From assembly GCF_046630445.1 (NCBI RefSeq), contig NC_092341.1, forward strand, positions 31,014,001-31,078,000: a stretch of DNA of 64,000 nt, given 5' to 3'. The DNA comes from Rutidosis leptorrhynchoides. Lineage: Eukaryota; Streptophyta; Magnoliopsida; Asterales; Asteraceae. Shown here in pieces: positions 47,505 through 61,353 of this stretch. The translations under genes were made by a program, and so were the position numbers. Within the stretch, counting starts at the first letter, position 1. Every line of letters begins with the position of its first letter. The notes beneath the pieces are model-generated. The model was not told where the DNA came from and ran no database searches. It worked only from the letters and a program-made list of their open reading frames with translations.

Positions 47505-48635
47505 TGAACTAGGACAACGCTTTACACTATAAGTGTTGACGAGCTAATTAAACTTAAAAAGGTCTCTCAAGTCAAAGCCTGTACGTTTCTCAGCTAATAT
47601 CAAACTATTTGACACATCTTTCACCTTCACAGGTTGAATGAAGCTTCAGCTCCTCAGCTAAGATCAACCTATTAAACCAGAATCATATGCATATTATTTA
47701 TAGTACTAAAAAGAGCAGGCTTAGATGTTAAGCTCTATGGGTTGTTATCAACCAATTTTAATACACAAACATTTACCATGAGTACATCATAATGTCAGAG
47801 GCAACTTTAAAAGTCAAAATAAAATATAATATATATCATTATCATGTTATATTTTTTTAAATAACATAAATAAAAGAAAATAAATTCATATAACTAATTG
47901 TCCATGTCACCTATGATATTAAATAAACCCCTAGTAGTAGAGCTCATCAAATCGCCTTAAAAATTCAAACAAATAAGAAAACAGTTGCAAAGAAACTAAC
48001 AAGATACATTTTATTCAGAACAGAGGCTTAGTTGAAAAGTTTTTAATTCGTGTTAGAAAGAAAGAGCTTAAAAATTATAGAACTCTAAAGTCTAAAGCGG
48101 TCAAATAAGCGATAAAGTTTGATATAAAATATACATAAAGATAGCTCACCTAAGCGTAAATTGAGTACCTCTGAAAACTAGTGGCTGAACTTAAAAACCG
48201 AAATCAGTTACCAAATGGGTAACTAGAACTGGGTAACAGGATTATTATACAAACACAGAAAAAAGTACTATAAAAGTATCTTGTTTTTGAGATCGTTGAT
48301 CAAACCTGAACTGTATTAGGTTTAGAGAAATTAAAAACTAATTTATATTGCTGTGATTATCAACCAACTTTCATAAACAACTTTCAACATAAATACTTAC
48401 AGGTATCTTTAAAAGTCAAAATGAACTATCAAATGAATCATCTCTCGTGACAATTTTAAATATCAAAAAAAGAAGGAAAAGTATATAATGAATTACCCAT
48501 GTCACATGATATGAAATAAACCCCTAGTATCTCCGGCCATCCACCTTTAATAAATATCCAAAAAAATATGGAGAAAAAGTTACAAAGAAACAAGAAAAAC
48601 TTAATAAATATGCCAAAGAAGTCATATATTTATTT
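47505..48635. other. F-box family 3' flanks, no gene
   Basis: 47560-47780 resembles the flank seen at 22350 and 41280 (ATCAAACTATTTGACACATC, AAGCTCTATGGGTTGTTATC). 48160-48310 resembles 20590-20720. Two flank-type copies in a row suggest that another F-box copy was deleted here. Confidence 0.5.
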
Positions 48636-50303
48636 CTACCAGTTTGGTTTCAGCTCAAGTGAACAGTTCCAATCATTCATTCTGTCAAGAATAGTAGAAG
48701 TCATGCAAGAATCTGTTAGAATTTCCCACTTTCCATTAACAGGATTCTTGAACTCGTCTTCTTTGCCATTATTCCATTTCTCAGGTGCTTGAATAAGTCG
48801 TGAAACCAGTAAGTAGGACTATCACATTTACTGGTATAGTAAATGGTTACGTATTTGGGATGGCAAATCGTAAGGAGTATATAAAATATTTTCTGGTGTT
48901 CATGTGACTCTGCAAAATACGATAATTGTTGCACATTTGTAGACGGAATTGGGAACCTTAGTTCGGTATCATCAACATCGATGTTCAGCGGCTCAATAGT
49001 ATCGTAGCGACATCTTATTTCGATATCAAACTTGCTTGATCAAATGAGTAGGTCCCGCATCCTAAGGAAGAAAGAAAGATCAAAAGGATTCCACAAATCT
49101 AGTTCAAGCTTTATATATTCAGGAACATTACTAGATAGAAACAAGAGACTAGGCATTTTTTTGCCATCGTAACTCGAATGATGTAACTTTGGAGCATTAA
49201 CTTTTATTATGTCAATCTTCTTACTTACACGAATTGTGAGGGTCAGTCGTTTCAACGAAGAACTTGTAAAATTCAACCTTTCCGGAGTCCAATTCTCAAT
49301 TACAAGGTCCAAAATCTCGAGAGAAGGTAATTTGGATTTGATAATGTCAAGAAATGTGTCGTCTATAATCACACGATGTAATGATAATTCAGTCACTCTC
49401 ATAAATGAAGCCATGTTGAATGTCTTTATAGGTTCACGCAACACATCGTAGAGAAACAAGCAAAGATTAGGGACATCATCAATTTTCAAAACATCAAATG
49501 GTACTTCTGTCATTAACTTCAGTTCTTGAAGATAACGCAGATTTCTTACCTTAACTGTCTTTAGTTCAGAGGAAATTGAAAGTTGTATTTTCTCGAGTAA
49601 GATACAAGTAGAGAATAGGCTATTAACAAGTAGAGAATAGGCTATTAAGTACCTCTTTGTTAGAGTACAGCAATCAAGAGGGTCAAATTGCCTTATTTGG
49701 TAATTTGACTTTAGGGATCAGAAAGTTGAATTCATCATTTCCCGTTTTGGAGGCATGTCACAAGGTCAACTACGGTCCAACATAACGGTTCAAAGGTGTA
49801 CCACAACAGCAGGTTACCCTAAATGTATATGGGGTTCCAAAAGTGTTATTGGAGCCATCCCATTTAGAGAAATAGCTGGTAGGCCTTGTAGTGTATAAAA
49901 CACTTGTAAATCTGTAAATAAAATATAACAATTCTGCTTGTATTCATAAAAATCAATATACAAATGATCATTATTCTTGTTTATCATTTTAAAACACTCT
50001 TCACTTATTTCCACATCGTACAACCGGAGGACTCGTAGGGACACACAATTGATCACTGGATTGCGACTCACTAAAATTGGATCAAAACGATTTACAATTA
50101 CAGACAGAGTATTTAGGTGTTTCCGGGTGAATATCTCATCCGGAAGTATTAAATCACTATCAGATTCATCATCGATTATGATGGAAAGCTTTTTGAAACA
50201 ACTTTGAGCAGCTATGGTTCGAAGCCATTTATAAGCAAGAGAAGCCAACTTTATGTCAGTTAGTTCGAGATGAAAACTTTCAATTGGCATCTTATGTTGG
50301 ACA
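48636..50303 (-). pseudogene. F-box/LRR pseudogene E, interrupted
   Basis: It reads from the conserved end (CTGGTAGAAA context at 48636) through FHDLFKHL, an LRR block at 49040-49513 (VTELSLHRVIID, SLEILDLVIENWTPERLNF), and further N-terminal LRR sequence at 49997-50290 (MPIESFHLELTDIKLASLAY). There is an in-frame stop near 49040, deletions in the C-terminal part, a 22-base tandem duplication near 49608-49650 and a solo LTR at 49658-49996. A copia insertion cuts it at 50304, before the F-box. Confidence 0.85.
49658..49996. mobile_element. Solo LTR with 5-bp TSD
   Basis: 339 bases, TGTTAGAGTACAG to TTTTAAAACA, flanked by CTCTT on both sides (49653-49657 and 49997-50001). The F-box sequence continues exactly across the duplication (TACCTCTT-CACTTAT). 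TATAAAACACTTG inside is a promoter-like box. No internal region: the product of LTR-LTR recombination. Confidence 0.85.
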
Positions 50304-52271
50304 TGTTGGAAATGGGAGGCTAGGTATATTATTTGTGGAAGAGACGATTGATAATTTAGAAGTAAGAATGATCTTAAAAACTTTGTTTTATTGCTTATTA
50401 CTTTGCTTTGTTTTGCTTGATTACAAATGAGGGGTGAAGCCCTCTATTTATACTACACAATGGAATATTCTAGAGTACTTCATATCTAGATATTTCCTAA
50501 GTCTCATGATAATTCTAGACTTAGATATTTTACAAGAATACTCTACACACTTTGAATACTACATTTTACATAAACATTCTAGATAATGGACTATAATCTT
50601 GATAATATACTTGTATACTTTCAAGACCAAATCCAAACGTATGGCCCAAAATCAAGTTTAGCTTCCAACAGCCCCCCCCCCCCCCTTAAACTTGATTTCG
50701 TTACTCCGAGCATATTCCGTAATCTCTTAAACGTCTCGTGTTTTAGAGGCTTTGTGAAAATATCAGCAACTTGGTCAAATGACTTCGCGTACTTTATCTG
50801 CACCTCTTTATTTGTAACACACTCCCTTATATAATGGTATTTCGTATCGATGTGCTTGCTTCGATCATGGAAGACTGGATTCTTTGCTAGAGCAATCACA
50901 GACTTGTTATCCACATATATCTCTGTAGCTTCTTTTTGAAAAAACTTAAGCTCATTTAGTAACTTCCTGAGCCATATTGCATGACAGGTGCACGATGTTG
51001 CTGCAACAAACTCGGCTTCACACGTTGATAGAGTAACAATGGGTTGCTTCTTCGAGCTCCATGTGAACGCTGTATCTCCCATATAGAACACGAAACCACT
51101 CGTACTCTTATGATCATCTATGTCTCTAGCCCAATCACTATCACTGTATCCAACTAGCTTGAAGTGATCAGAAGGCGAATAAAACAGGCCATAGTCAATC
51201 GTACCTTTGATGTAGCGAAGTATCCTCTTGGCCGCCATCAAGTGATTTATTGTAGGTGCTTCCATGTATCGACTTACTAGTCCAACTCCGTAGAGAATAT
51301 CTGGCCTCGTGCAGGTTAGGTACCTCAGACTTCCAACCAAACTCTTGTATTGTGTTGGGTCCACCAAGTATCCTTCATCATCTTTTGACAATTTGAGATT
51401 GCAATCCACCAGTGTGTTCATTGACTTGCAGTCATTCATCTTAAACTTCTTGAGCACCTCATTCGCATAACCTTCTTGGGATATGAATATTCCTTCTTTA
51501 TTTTGTTTTACCTCGATCCCAAGATAGTAAGCCATAAGTCCAATGTCAGTCATCTCGAACTCCCGAACCATTGCTTTCTTGAACTCCTCAAACATTTTGG
51601 GATTACAACTGGTGAATATCAAGTCATCCACGTATAGGCACACGATCATAACATCTCCATCATTGCTAACTTTGGTGTAAAGGGCATGCTCATGGGGGCA
51701 TTTCGTAAAGTCATTCTGCTGGAAATACTTGTCTATCCTGCTATTCCATGCCTGAGGCGCTTGCTTCAACCCGTATAAGGCCTTCTTCAATTTTAGCACC
51801 TTATTCTCTTGGCCTTTCACGATGTATCCCAAAGGTTGTTCTATATAGACTTCTTCTTCTAAGTGGCCATTAAGGAATGCGGATTTGACATCCATTTGAT
51901 AAATCTTCCAATTATGTTGAGCCGCAAGTGAGATTATCAATTTTTATAGTTTCTAGACGAGCGACGGGGGCAAATACCTCGTCATAGTCTATGCCAGTTC
52001 GTTGACTATATCCCTTCGCCACCAACCTTGCCTTATATCTTTCAACTTCACATTTGGAATTCTTCTTAGCCTTGTACACCCATTTTACACCAATAGCCTT
52101 ATGTCCCTTTGGTAGTGTGGCAAGATCCCACGTATTATTCTTCTCAATTGCTTGAATCTCTTCGTCCATAGCACGTTTCCACTTTTGGCTTTTTGCTGCG
52201 TCTTCATAACTTATTGGCTCACAATCGGCAAGAAGGCAGAACAATGATAGATCCTCCATAGGTTGGGTTAC
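50304..52271 (-). mobile_element. Ty1/copia retrotransposon, 3' half (copia 3)
   Basis: 3' LTR at 50304-50670 and RT/RNase H coding sequence at about 50.7-52.27 kb, related to copia 1 and 2 ([20 protein letters not shown]). A 14-base C run at 50671-50685 replaces the usual shorter purine tract beside the LTR. It is cut at 52271 by the chromovirus composite. Its integrase, gag and 5' LTR should lie to the right of that insertion, beyond the window. It carries a few breaks. Confidence 0.9.
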
Positions 52272-55200
52272 TGAAATGTCCCGTTCTTATTGATTAAAAA
52301 CGTTCCATATTAATTGATTTCGTTGCGAGGTTTTGACCTCTATATGAGACGTTTTTCAAAGACTGCATTCATTTTTAAAACAAACCATAACTTTTATTTC
52401 ATAAATAAAGGTTTAAAAAGCTTTACGTAGATTATCAAATAATGATAATCTAAAATATCTTGTTTACACACGACCATTACATAATGGTTTACAATACAAA
52501 TATGTTACATCGAAATCAGTTTCTTGAATGCAGTTTTTACACAATATCATACAAACATGGACTCCAAATCTTGTCCTTATTTTAGTATGCAATAGCGGAA
52601 GCTCTTAGTATTCACCTGAGAATAAACATGCTTTAAACGTCAACAAAAATGTTGGTGAGTTATAGGTTTAACCTATATATATCAAATCGTAACAATAGAC
52701 CACAAGATTTCATATTTCAATACACATCCCATACATAGAGATAAAAATCATTCATATGGTGAACACCTGGTAACCGACATTAACAAGATGCATATATAAG
52801 AATATCCCCATCATTCCAGGATACCCTTCGGATATGATATAAATTTCGAAGTACTAAAGCATCCGGTACTTTCGATGGGGTTTGTTAGGCCCAATAGATC
52901 TATCTTTAGGATTCGCGTCAATTAGGGTGTCTGTTCCCTAATTCTTAGATTACCAGACTTAATAAAAAGGGGCATATTCGATTTCGATAATTCAACCATA
53001 GAATGTAGTTTCACGTACTTGTGTCTATTTTGTAAATCATTTATAAAACCTGCATGTATTCTCATCCCAAAAATATTAGATTTTAAAAGTGGGACTATAA
53101 CTCACTTTCACAGATTTTTACTTCGTCGGGAAGTAAGACTTGGCCACTGGTTGATTCACGAACCTATAACAATATATACATATATATCAAAGTATGTTCA
53201 AAATATATTTACAACACTTTTAATATATTTTGATGTTTTAAGTTTATTAAGTCAGCTGTCCTCGTTAGTAACCTACAACTAGTTGTCCACAGTTAGATGT
53301 ACAGAAATAAATCGATAAATATTATCTTGAATCAATTCACAACCCAGTGTATACATATCTCAGTATTGATCACAACTCAAACTATATATATTTTGGAATC
53401 AACCTCAACCCTGTATAGCTAACTCCAACATTCACTTATATAGTGTCTATGGTTGTTTCAAAATATATATAGATGTGTCGACATGATAGGTCGAAACATT
53501 GTATACGTGTCTATGGTATCTCAAGATTACATAATATACAATACAAGTTGATTAAGTTATGGTTGGAATAGATTTGTTACCAATTTTCACGTAGCTAAAA
53601 TGAGAAAAATTATCCAATCTTGTTTTACCCATAACTTCTTCATTTTAAATCCGTTTTGAGTGAATCAAATTGCTATGGTTTCATATTGAACTCTATTTTA
53701 TGAATCTAAACAGAAAAAAGTATAGGTTTATAGTCAGAAAAATAAGTTACAAGTCGTTTTTGTAAAGGTAGTCAATTTAGTCGAAAGTACGACGTCTAGA
53801 TGACCATTTTAGAAAACATACTTCCACTTTGAGTTTAACCATAATTTTTGGATATAGTTTCATGTTCATAATAAAAATCATTTTCCCAGAATAACAACTT
53901 TTAAATCAAAGTTTATCATAGTTTTTAATTAACTAACCCAAAACAGCCCGCGGTGTTACTACGACGGCGTAAATCCGGTTTTACGGTGTTTTTCGTGTTT
54001 CCAGGTTTTAAATCATTAAGTTAGCATATCATATAGATATAGAACATGTGTTTAGTTGATTTTAAAAGTCAAGTTAGAAGGATTAACTTTTATTTGCGAA
54101 CAAGTTTAGAATTAACTAAACTATGTTCTAGTGATTACAAGTTTAAACCTTCGAATAAGATAGCTTTATATGTATGAATCGAATGATGTTATGAACATCA
54201 TTACTACCTCAAGTTCCTTGGATAAACCTACTGGAAATGAGAAAAATAGATCTAGCTTCAAAGGATCCTTGGATGGCTTGAAAGTTCTTGAAGCAGAATC
54301 ATGACACGAAAACAATTTCAAGTAAGATTTCCACTCGAAATAAGATTGTTATAGTTATAGAAATTGAATTAAAGTTTGAATATGATTATTACCTTGTATT
54401 AGAAAGATAACCTACTGTAAGTAACAAAGGTTTCTTGATCTTGGATGATTACTTGGAATGAATTTAGAAAACTTGGAAGTAAACTTGCAATCTTGGAAGT
54501 ATTCTTGATTTTATGAAACTAGAACTTTTGGAATTTATGAAGAACACTTAGAACTTGAAGATAGAACTTGGGAGAGATCAATTAGATGAATAAAATTGAA
54601 GAATGAAAGTGTTTGTAGGTGTTTTTGGTCGTTGGTGTATGGATTAGATATAAAGGATATGTAATTTTGTTTTCATGTAAATAAGTCATGAATGATTACT
54701 CATATTTTTGTAATTTTATGAGATATTTCAACCAAGTTGCCAAATGATGGTTCCCACATGTGTTAGGTGACTCACATGGGCTGATAAGAGCTGATCATTG
54801 GAGTGTATATACCAATAGTACATACATCTAAAAGATGTGTATTGTACGAGTACGAATACGAGTGCATACGAGTAGAATTGTTGATGAAACTGAACGAGGA
54901 TGTAATTGTAAGCATTTTTGTTAAGTAGAAGTATTTTGATAAGTGTCTTGAAGTCTTTCAAAAGTGTATGAATACATATTAAAACACTACATGTATATAC
55001 ATTTTAACTGAGTCGTTAAGTCACGTTAGTCGTTACATGTAAATGTTGTTTTGAAACCTTTAGGTTAAGATCTTGTTGAATGTTGTTAACCCATTGTTTA
55101 TTATAACAAATGAGATGTTAAATTGTTATATTATCATGATATTATGATATATAATATATCTTAGTATGATATATATACAGTTAAATGTCGTTACAACGAT

Positions 55201-55711
55201 AATCGTTACATATATGTCTCGTTTCGAAATCATTAAGTTAGTAGTCTTATTTTTACATATGTATTTCATTTTTAATACACTTAATAATATATTTACTTAT
55301 AATTTAACATAATTAACCAAGTGTATCAATATCTTAATATGATTCATATGTACCTAGTAAGACGTTGTTATAACGATAATCGTTATATATATCGTTTTCG
55401 AGTTTCTTAAATTAATAGTCTCATTTTTATGTATATAACTCATTGTTAAAATACCTAATGAGATACATACTTACAATAAAATCATGTTAACTATATATAT
55501 AACCATATATATGTCATCGTATAGTTTTTACAAGTTTTAACGTTCGTGAATCACCGGTCAACATGGGTGGTCAATTGTCTATATGAAACCTATTTCAATT
55601 AATCAAGTCTTAACAAGTTTGATTGCTTAACATGTTGGAAACACTTAATCATGTAAATAACAATTTCATTTAATATATATATATAAACATGGAAAAGTTC
55701 GGGTCACTACA
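52272..55711 (-). mobile_element. Left LTR of Tekay-like chromovirus composite (3' LTR)
   Basis: 3.44 kb. On the minus strand it starts TGTAGTGACCCGAAC directly after the polypurine context TTTAACGGGTAGGTAC, and ends CGGGACATTTCA at the copia 3 break. No coding sequence. A homologous LTR begins at 61453, but in the opposite orientation. A partial relative lies at 13491-14420. Confidence 0.8.
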
Positions 55712-58700
55712 GTACCTACCCGTTAAATAAATTTCGTCCCGAAATTTTAAGCAGTTGAAGGTGTCGACGTATCTTCTGGAAATAAATGCGGGTATTTCTT
55801 CTTCATCTGATCTTCACGCTCCCAGGTGAACTCGGGTCCTCTACGAGCATTCCATCGAACCTTAACAATCGGTATCTTTTTTTATTTAAGTCTCTTAACC
55901 TCACGATCCATTATTTCGACGGGTTCTTCAATGAATTGAAGTTTTTCATTGATTAGGATTTCGTCCAACGGAATAGTGAGATCTTCTATAGCAAAACATT
56001 TCTTCAAATTTGAGACGTGGAAAGTGTTATGTACAGTCGCGAGTTGTTGAGGTAGCTCCAGTTGGTAAGCTACTGGTCCGACACGATCTATAATCTTGAA
56101 TGGTCCAATGTACCTTGGATTTAGTTTCCCCCGTTTACCAAATCGAACAACGCCTTTCCAAGGTGAAACCTTAAGCATGACCATTTCTCCAATTTCAAAC
56201 TCTATATCTTTTATTTTACTGTCCGCGTAGCTCTTTTGTCGACTCTGGGCGGTTTTCAATCTTTGTTGAATTTGGATGATTTTCTCGGTAGTTTCTTGTA
56301 TTATCTCCGGACCCGTAATCTGTCTATCCCCAACAAATCAGAGACCTGCACTTTCTACCATAAAGTGCTTCAAACGGCGCCATCTCAATGCTTGAATGGT
56401 AGCTGTTGTTGTAGGAAAATTCTGCTAACGGTAGATGTCGATCCCAACTGTGTACGAAATCAATAACACAAGCTCGTAGCATGTCTTCAAGCGTTTGTAT
56501 CGTCCTTTCGCTCTGCCCATTAGTTTGTGGATGATAGGCAGTACTCATGTCTAGACGAGTTCCCAATGCTTGCTGTAATGTCTGCCAGAATCTTGAAATA
56601 AATCTGCCATCCCTATCAGAGATAATAGAGATTGGTATTCCATGTCTGGAGACGACTTCCTTCAAATACAGTCGTGCTAACTTCTCCATCTTGTCATCTT
56701 CTCTTATTGGCAGGAAGTGTGCTGACTTGGTGAGACGATCAACTATTACCCAAATAGTATCATAACCACTTGCAGTCCTTGGCAATTTAGTAATGAAATC
56801 CATGGTAATGTTTTCCCATTTCCATTCCGGGATTTCAGGTTGTTGTAGTAGACCTGGTGGTTTCTGATGTTCAGCTTTGACCTTAGAACACGTCAAACAT
56901 TCTCCTACATATTTAGCAATATCGGCTTTCATACCTAGCCACCAAAAATGTTTCTTAAGATCCTTGTACATCTTCCCCGTTCCAGGATGTATTGAGTATC
57001 TGGTTTTATGAGCTTCTCTAAGTACCATTTCTCTCATATCTCCAAATTTTGGTTTTCAAATTCTTTCAGCCCTATACCGGGTTCCGTCTTCCCGAATATT
57101 AAGATGCTTCTCCGATCCTTTGGGTATTTCATCCTTTAAATTTCCCTCTTTTAAAACTCCTTGTTGCGCCTCCTTTATTTGAGTAGTAAGGTTAGTGTGA
57201 ATCATTATATTCATAGATTTTACTCGAATGAGTTCTCTGTCCTTTCTGCTCAAGGCGTCGGCTACCACATTTGCCTTCCCCGGGTGGTAACGAATCTCAA
57301 AGTCGTAATCATTCAACAATTCAATCCACCTACGCTGCCTCATATTCAGTTGTTTCTGATTAAATATGTGTTGAAGGCTTTTGTGGTCGGTATATATAAT
57401 ACTTTTGACCCCATATAAGTAGTGCCTCCAAGTCTTTAATGCAAAAACAACCGCGCCTAATTCCAAATCATGCGTCGTATAATTTTGCTCGTGAATCTTC
57501 AATTGTCTAGACGCATAAGCAATCACCTTCGTCCGTTGCATTAATACACAACCGAGACCTTGCTTTGATGCGTCACAATAAATCACAAAATCATCATTCC
57601 CTTCAGGCAATGACAATATAGGTGCCGTAGTTAGCTTTTTCTTCAATAATTGAAACGCCTTCTCTTGTTCATCCTTCCATTCAAATTTCTTCCCTTTATG
57701 CGTTAATGCAGTCAAGGGTTTTGCTATTTTGGAGAAATCTTGGATGAATCTTCTGTAGTAACCAGCCAATCCTAAAAATTGACGTATATGCTTCGGAGTT
57801 TTTGGGGTTTCCCACTTTTCAACGGTTTCGATCTTTGCCGGGTCCACCTGGATACCTTCTTTGTTCACTATGTGACTGAGGAATTGAACTTCTTCCAACC
57901 AAAATGCACACCTTGAAAACTTAGCGTACAGTTTTTCTTTCCTCAATACTTCTAGCACTTTTCTCAAATGTTCTTCGTGCTCTTGATCATTCTTTGAGTA
58001 AATAAGTATGTCATCGATGAAAACAATGACAAACTTGTCAAGATATGGCCCACACACTCGGTTCATAAGGTCCATGTACACAACTGGTGCGTTAGTCAAT
58101 CCAAACGGCATAACCATAAACTCGTAATGACCATAACGCGTCCTAAAAGCAGTTTTTGGAATATCATCCTCCTTTACTCGCATTTGATGTTATCCAGAAC
58201 GTAAATCGATCTTCGAATAAACCGACGAGCCTTGTAGTTGATCAAATAAGTCGTCAATTCTCGGCAGTGGATAACGGTTTTTGATGGTAAGTTTGTTCAA
58301 CTCTCTGTAGTCAATACACAACCTAAATGTACCATCCTTCTTCTTGACAAACAAAACAGGAGCTCCCCATGGTGATGTGCTTGGTCGAATGAAACCACAT
58401 TCTAATAGTTCTTGCAGTTGGCTTTGCAGTTCTTTCATCTCGCTGGGTGCGAGTCTATAAGGAGCACGAGCTATTGGTGCAGCTCCTAGTACAAGATCTA
58501 TTTGAAATTCAACAGATCGATGTGGAGGTAGTCCCGGTAATTCTTTCAGAAATACATCGGGAAATTCTTTTGTGACGGGAACATCATTGATGCTCTTTTC
58601 TTCAGTTTGTACTTTCTCGACGTGTGCTAGAACAGCATAGCAACCTTTTCTTATTAGTTTTTGTGCCTTCAAATTACTAATAAGATGTAGCTTCATGTTG

Positions 58701-59459
58701 CCCTTTTCTCCGTACACCATTAAGGGTTCTCTTTCTTCTCGTACAATGCGAATTGCATTTTTATAACATACGATCTCTACTTTCACCTTCTTCAGCCAGT
58801 CCATGCGGACTATTACATCAAAACTCCCTAACTCTACTGGTATCAAATCAATCTTAAATATTTCGCTACCCAGTTTAATTTCTCGATTCCGGCATATATT
58901 ATCTGCTGAAATTAATTTACCGTTTGCTAATTCGAGTAAAAATTTACTATCCAACGGCGTCAATGGACAACTTAATTTAGCACAAAAATCTCTACTCATA
59001 TAGCTTCTATCCGCACCCGAATCAAATAAAACGTAAGCAGATTTATTGTCAATAAGAAACGTACCCGTAACAAGCTCCGGGTCTTCCTGTGCCTCTGCCG
59101 CATTAATATTGAAAACTCTTTCGCGGCCTTGTCCATTCGTGTTCTCCTGGTTTGAGCAATTTCTAATAATGTGGCCCAGTTTTCCACATTTATAACAAAC
59201 TACATTGGCATAACTTGCTCCGACACTACTTGCTCCGCCATTACTCGTTCCGAAACCATTTGTTCCTTTCGTTCTGTTAACCCCTGGTCAGTAGACCTCA
59301 CACTTGGCCGCGCTATGACCATTTCTTTTACACTTGTTGCAAAATTTGGTGCAGAACCCCGAGTGATACTTTTCACACCTTTGGCATAGCTGCTTCTGAT
59401 TGTTGTTGTTGTTGCGGTTGTTATTGTTGTTCGGATGATTATTGTAGTAGTAGTAGTAG

Positions 59460-59494
<35 letters not shown>

Positions 59495-60669
59495 GGGCTG
59501 TTTGTTGTAGTTGCGATTGATGTTGCGATTGTTGGGATAATTGTTGCGATTATTATTGTAATTGTTGTTGTTGTTGTATTGGTGATTCTTATCACCGTTT
59601 TCCTCCCACTTTCTTTTGACTTGCTTCACATTGGCCTTTTCAGCCGTCTGTTCTTTAATTCTTTCCTCAATCTGGTTCACTAGTTTGTGAGCCATTCTAC
59701 ATGCCTGTTGTATAGATGCGGGCTCGTGTGAACTTATATCTTCTTGGATTCTTTCCGGTAATCCTTTCACAAACGCGTCGATCTTCTCTTCCTCATCTTC
59801 GAACGCTCCCGGACACAATAGGCACAATTCTGTGAATCGTCTTTCGTACGTGGTAATATCAAATCCTTGGGTTCGTAACCCTCTAAGTTCTGTCTTGAGC
59901 TTATTGACCTCGGTTCTGGGACGGTACTTCTCGTTCATCAAGTGCTTGAATGCTGACCACCGTAGTGCGTACGCATCATCTTGTCCCACTTGCTCTAGAT
60001 ATGTATTCCACCATGTTAACGCAGAACCTGTGAAGGTATGCGTAGCGTACTTCACTTTGTCCTCTTCAGTACACTTACTTATGGCAAACACCGATTCGAC
60101 CTTCTCGGTCCACCGTTTCAATCCGATCGGTCCTTCGGTTCCATCAAATTCCAAAGGTTTGCAGGCAGTGAATTCTTTGTAGGTGCATCCTACACGATTT
60201 CCTGTACTGCTAGATCCAAGGTTATTGTTGGTATGTAGCACCGCCTGTACTGCGGCTATGTTTGAAGCTAGAAAAGTACGGAATTCCTCTTCATTCATAT
60301 TCACGGTGTGTCGAGTAGTCGGTGCCATTTCCTTCAAAATAGTCAAATGGAACAAGTTAATCATACAGAATATTAAGAGTAGTTAATAGTATTTCGTAGC
60401 ATAATATGAACTCATTTATAAAAGCTTTTTCTTCATATTAGCGTTTTATAAGTTTAAATTCGGGTAGTACATACTCGTTAAGTTCATACTTAGTAGCTAA
60501 TATACAATTCACCTACTACAATTCTATATGAAAAACTGATTATAATAATATTTTGCGTTCAAACTTTTATACAGTATTTTACAAACTTACAATACTGCTT
60601 ATTTTACATAAAGCATGAAATATAGCACACAATAACTTTGATACAAGATAGTTGTGAAGATAATTCTAG
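55712..60669 (-). mobile_element. Internal region of Tekay-like chromovirus (gag-pol)
   Basis: Order on the minus strand: gag at about 59.3-60.36 kb (EFTACKPLEFDGTEGPIGLK; Asn-rich linker; zinc knuckles CQRCEKYHSGFCTKFC and CNKCKRNGHSAAKC), protease and reverse transcriptase/RNase H at about 57.1-59.2 kb ([10 protein letters not shown] box, [14 protein letters not shown]), integrase at 56.3-57.0 kb ([20 protein letters not shown]), and chromodomain region at 55.74-56.26 kb (LNPRYIGPFKIIDRVG, WEREDQM). RT before integrase means Ty3/gypsy; the chromodomain places it in the chromoviruses. About five breaks. No tRNA-iMet primer site is seen before gag. Confidence 0.85.
59398..59590. repeat. (TTG/AAC)n-rich tract in gag
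   Basis: Repeated TTGTTG with TAGTAG interruptions, coding Asn/Tyr/Thr-rich sequence between the gag core and the zinc knuckles. A microsatellite inside coding sequence. Confidence 0.85.
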
Positions 60670-61353
60670 CTAGTACACAAGTCGTTCAGCAAAGGCAATA
60701 AAGACACGTAATTCATACGTCCAGAAACAAGTCATGCATTCTGGTTTTACTAGGACTACTTCCCATCCTTGGTCTTGTGGAACATAACCGTTATGGCCGT
60801 TGATAAGACAGCGTGTTGTAACGTCGTCAAAGGGACGAGGGTTACGTAATGACCAACAGTCTCGTATTAACCTAAAAACCTCATTTCTTACCCCAATTAC
60901 TGACTCCGTCACTTGTGGGAACGTTTTGTTTAATAGTTGTAGCCCGATGTTCTTTTTCTCACTTTGGTGAGAAGGAAACATTACTAACCCGTAAGCATAG
61001 CATGCTTCTTTATGTTGCATGTTAGCCGCTTTTTCTAAATCATGAAGTCCTATATTCGGATACATTGAGTCAAAATAATTTCTTAACCCGTTGCGTAAAA
61101 TAGCATTTGGGTTCCCCGCAATATATGCGTCAAAGTAAACACATCGTAACTTATGGGTTTCCCAATGTGATATCCCCCATCTTTCAAACGAAAGTCTCTT
61201 ATAAACCAAGACATTCTTGGAACGTTCTTCGAATGTCTTACAAACTGATTTCGCGGTAAATAGTTGTGCCGAAGAATTCTGACCGACTCTAGACAAGATT
61301 TCATCAATCATGTCTCCGGGTAGGTCTCTTAAAATATTGGGTTGTCTATCCAT
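60670..61353 (-). CDS. F-box protein, At2g35280-like, intact
   Basis: 227 residues, ATG to stop. N-terminal F-box at about 8-48 (LRDLPGDMIDEILSRVG, AKSVCKTFEER). A Sel1-like motif at about 105-130 (GLHDLEKAANMQHKEACYAY then GLVMF). A Cys-containing end (CMTCFWTYELRVF). This is the pattern of the plant At2g35280-type F-box family, unrelated in its C-terminal half to the F-box/LRR cluster. It is presumed an SCF adaptor. It lies 305 bases before the chromovirus gag, on the same strand, and 100 bases from an LTR. It could be a host gene trapped between insertions or a gene carried by the element. Confidence 0.8.
   Translation of the reverse strand: MDRQPNILRDLPGDMIDEILSRVGQNSSAQLFTAKSVCKTFEERSKNVLVYKRLSFERWGISHWETHKLRCVYFDAYIAGNPNAILRNGLRNYFDSMYPNIGLHDLEKAANMQHKEACYAYGLVMFPSHQSEKKNIGLQLLNKTFPQVTESVIGVRNEVFRLIRDCWSLRNPRPFDDVTTRCLINGHNGYVPQDQGWEVVLVKPECMTCFWTYELRVFIAFAERLVY

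Noticed and set aside
54728-54961. Matching 77-codon frames at 54728-54961 and 62041-62274
   Set aside because: They are the same LTR sequence in the two inverted LTR copies; no known domain and LTR sequence is noncoding.
59435-59683. Val-rich frame on the plus strand
   Set aside because: Antisense of the Asn-rich gag microsatellite.
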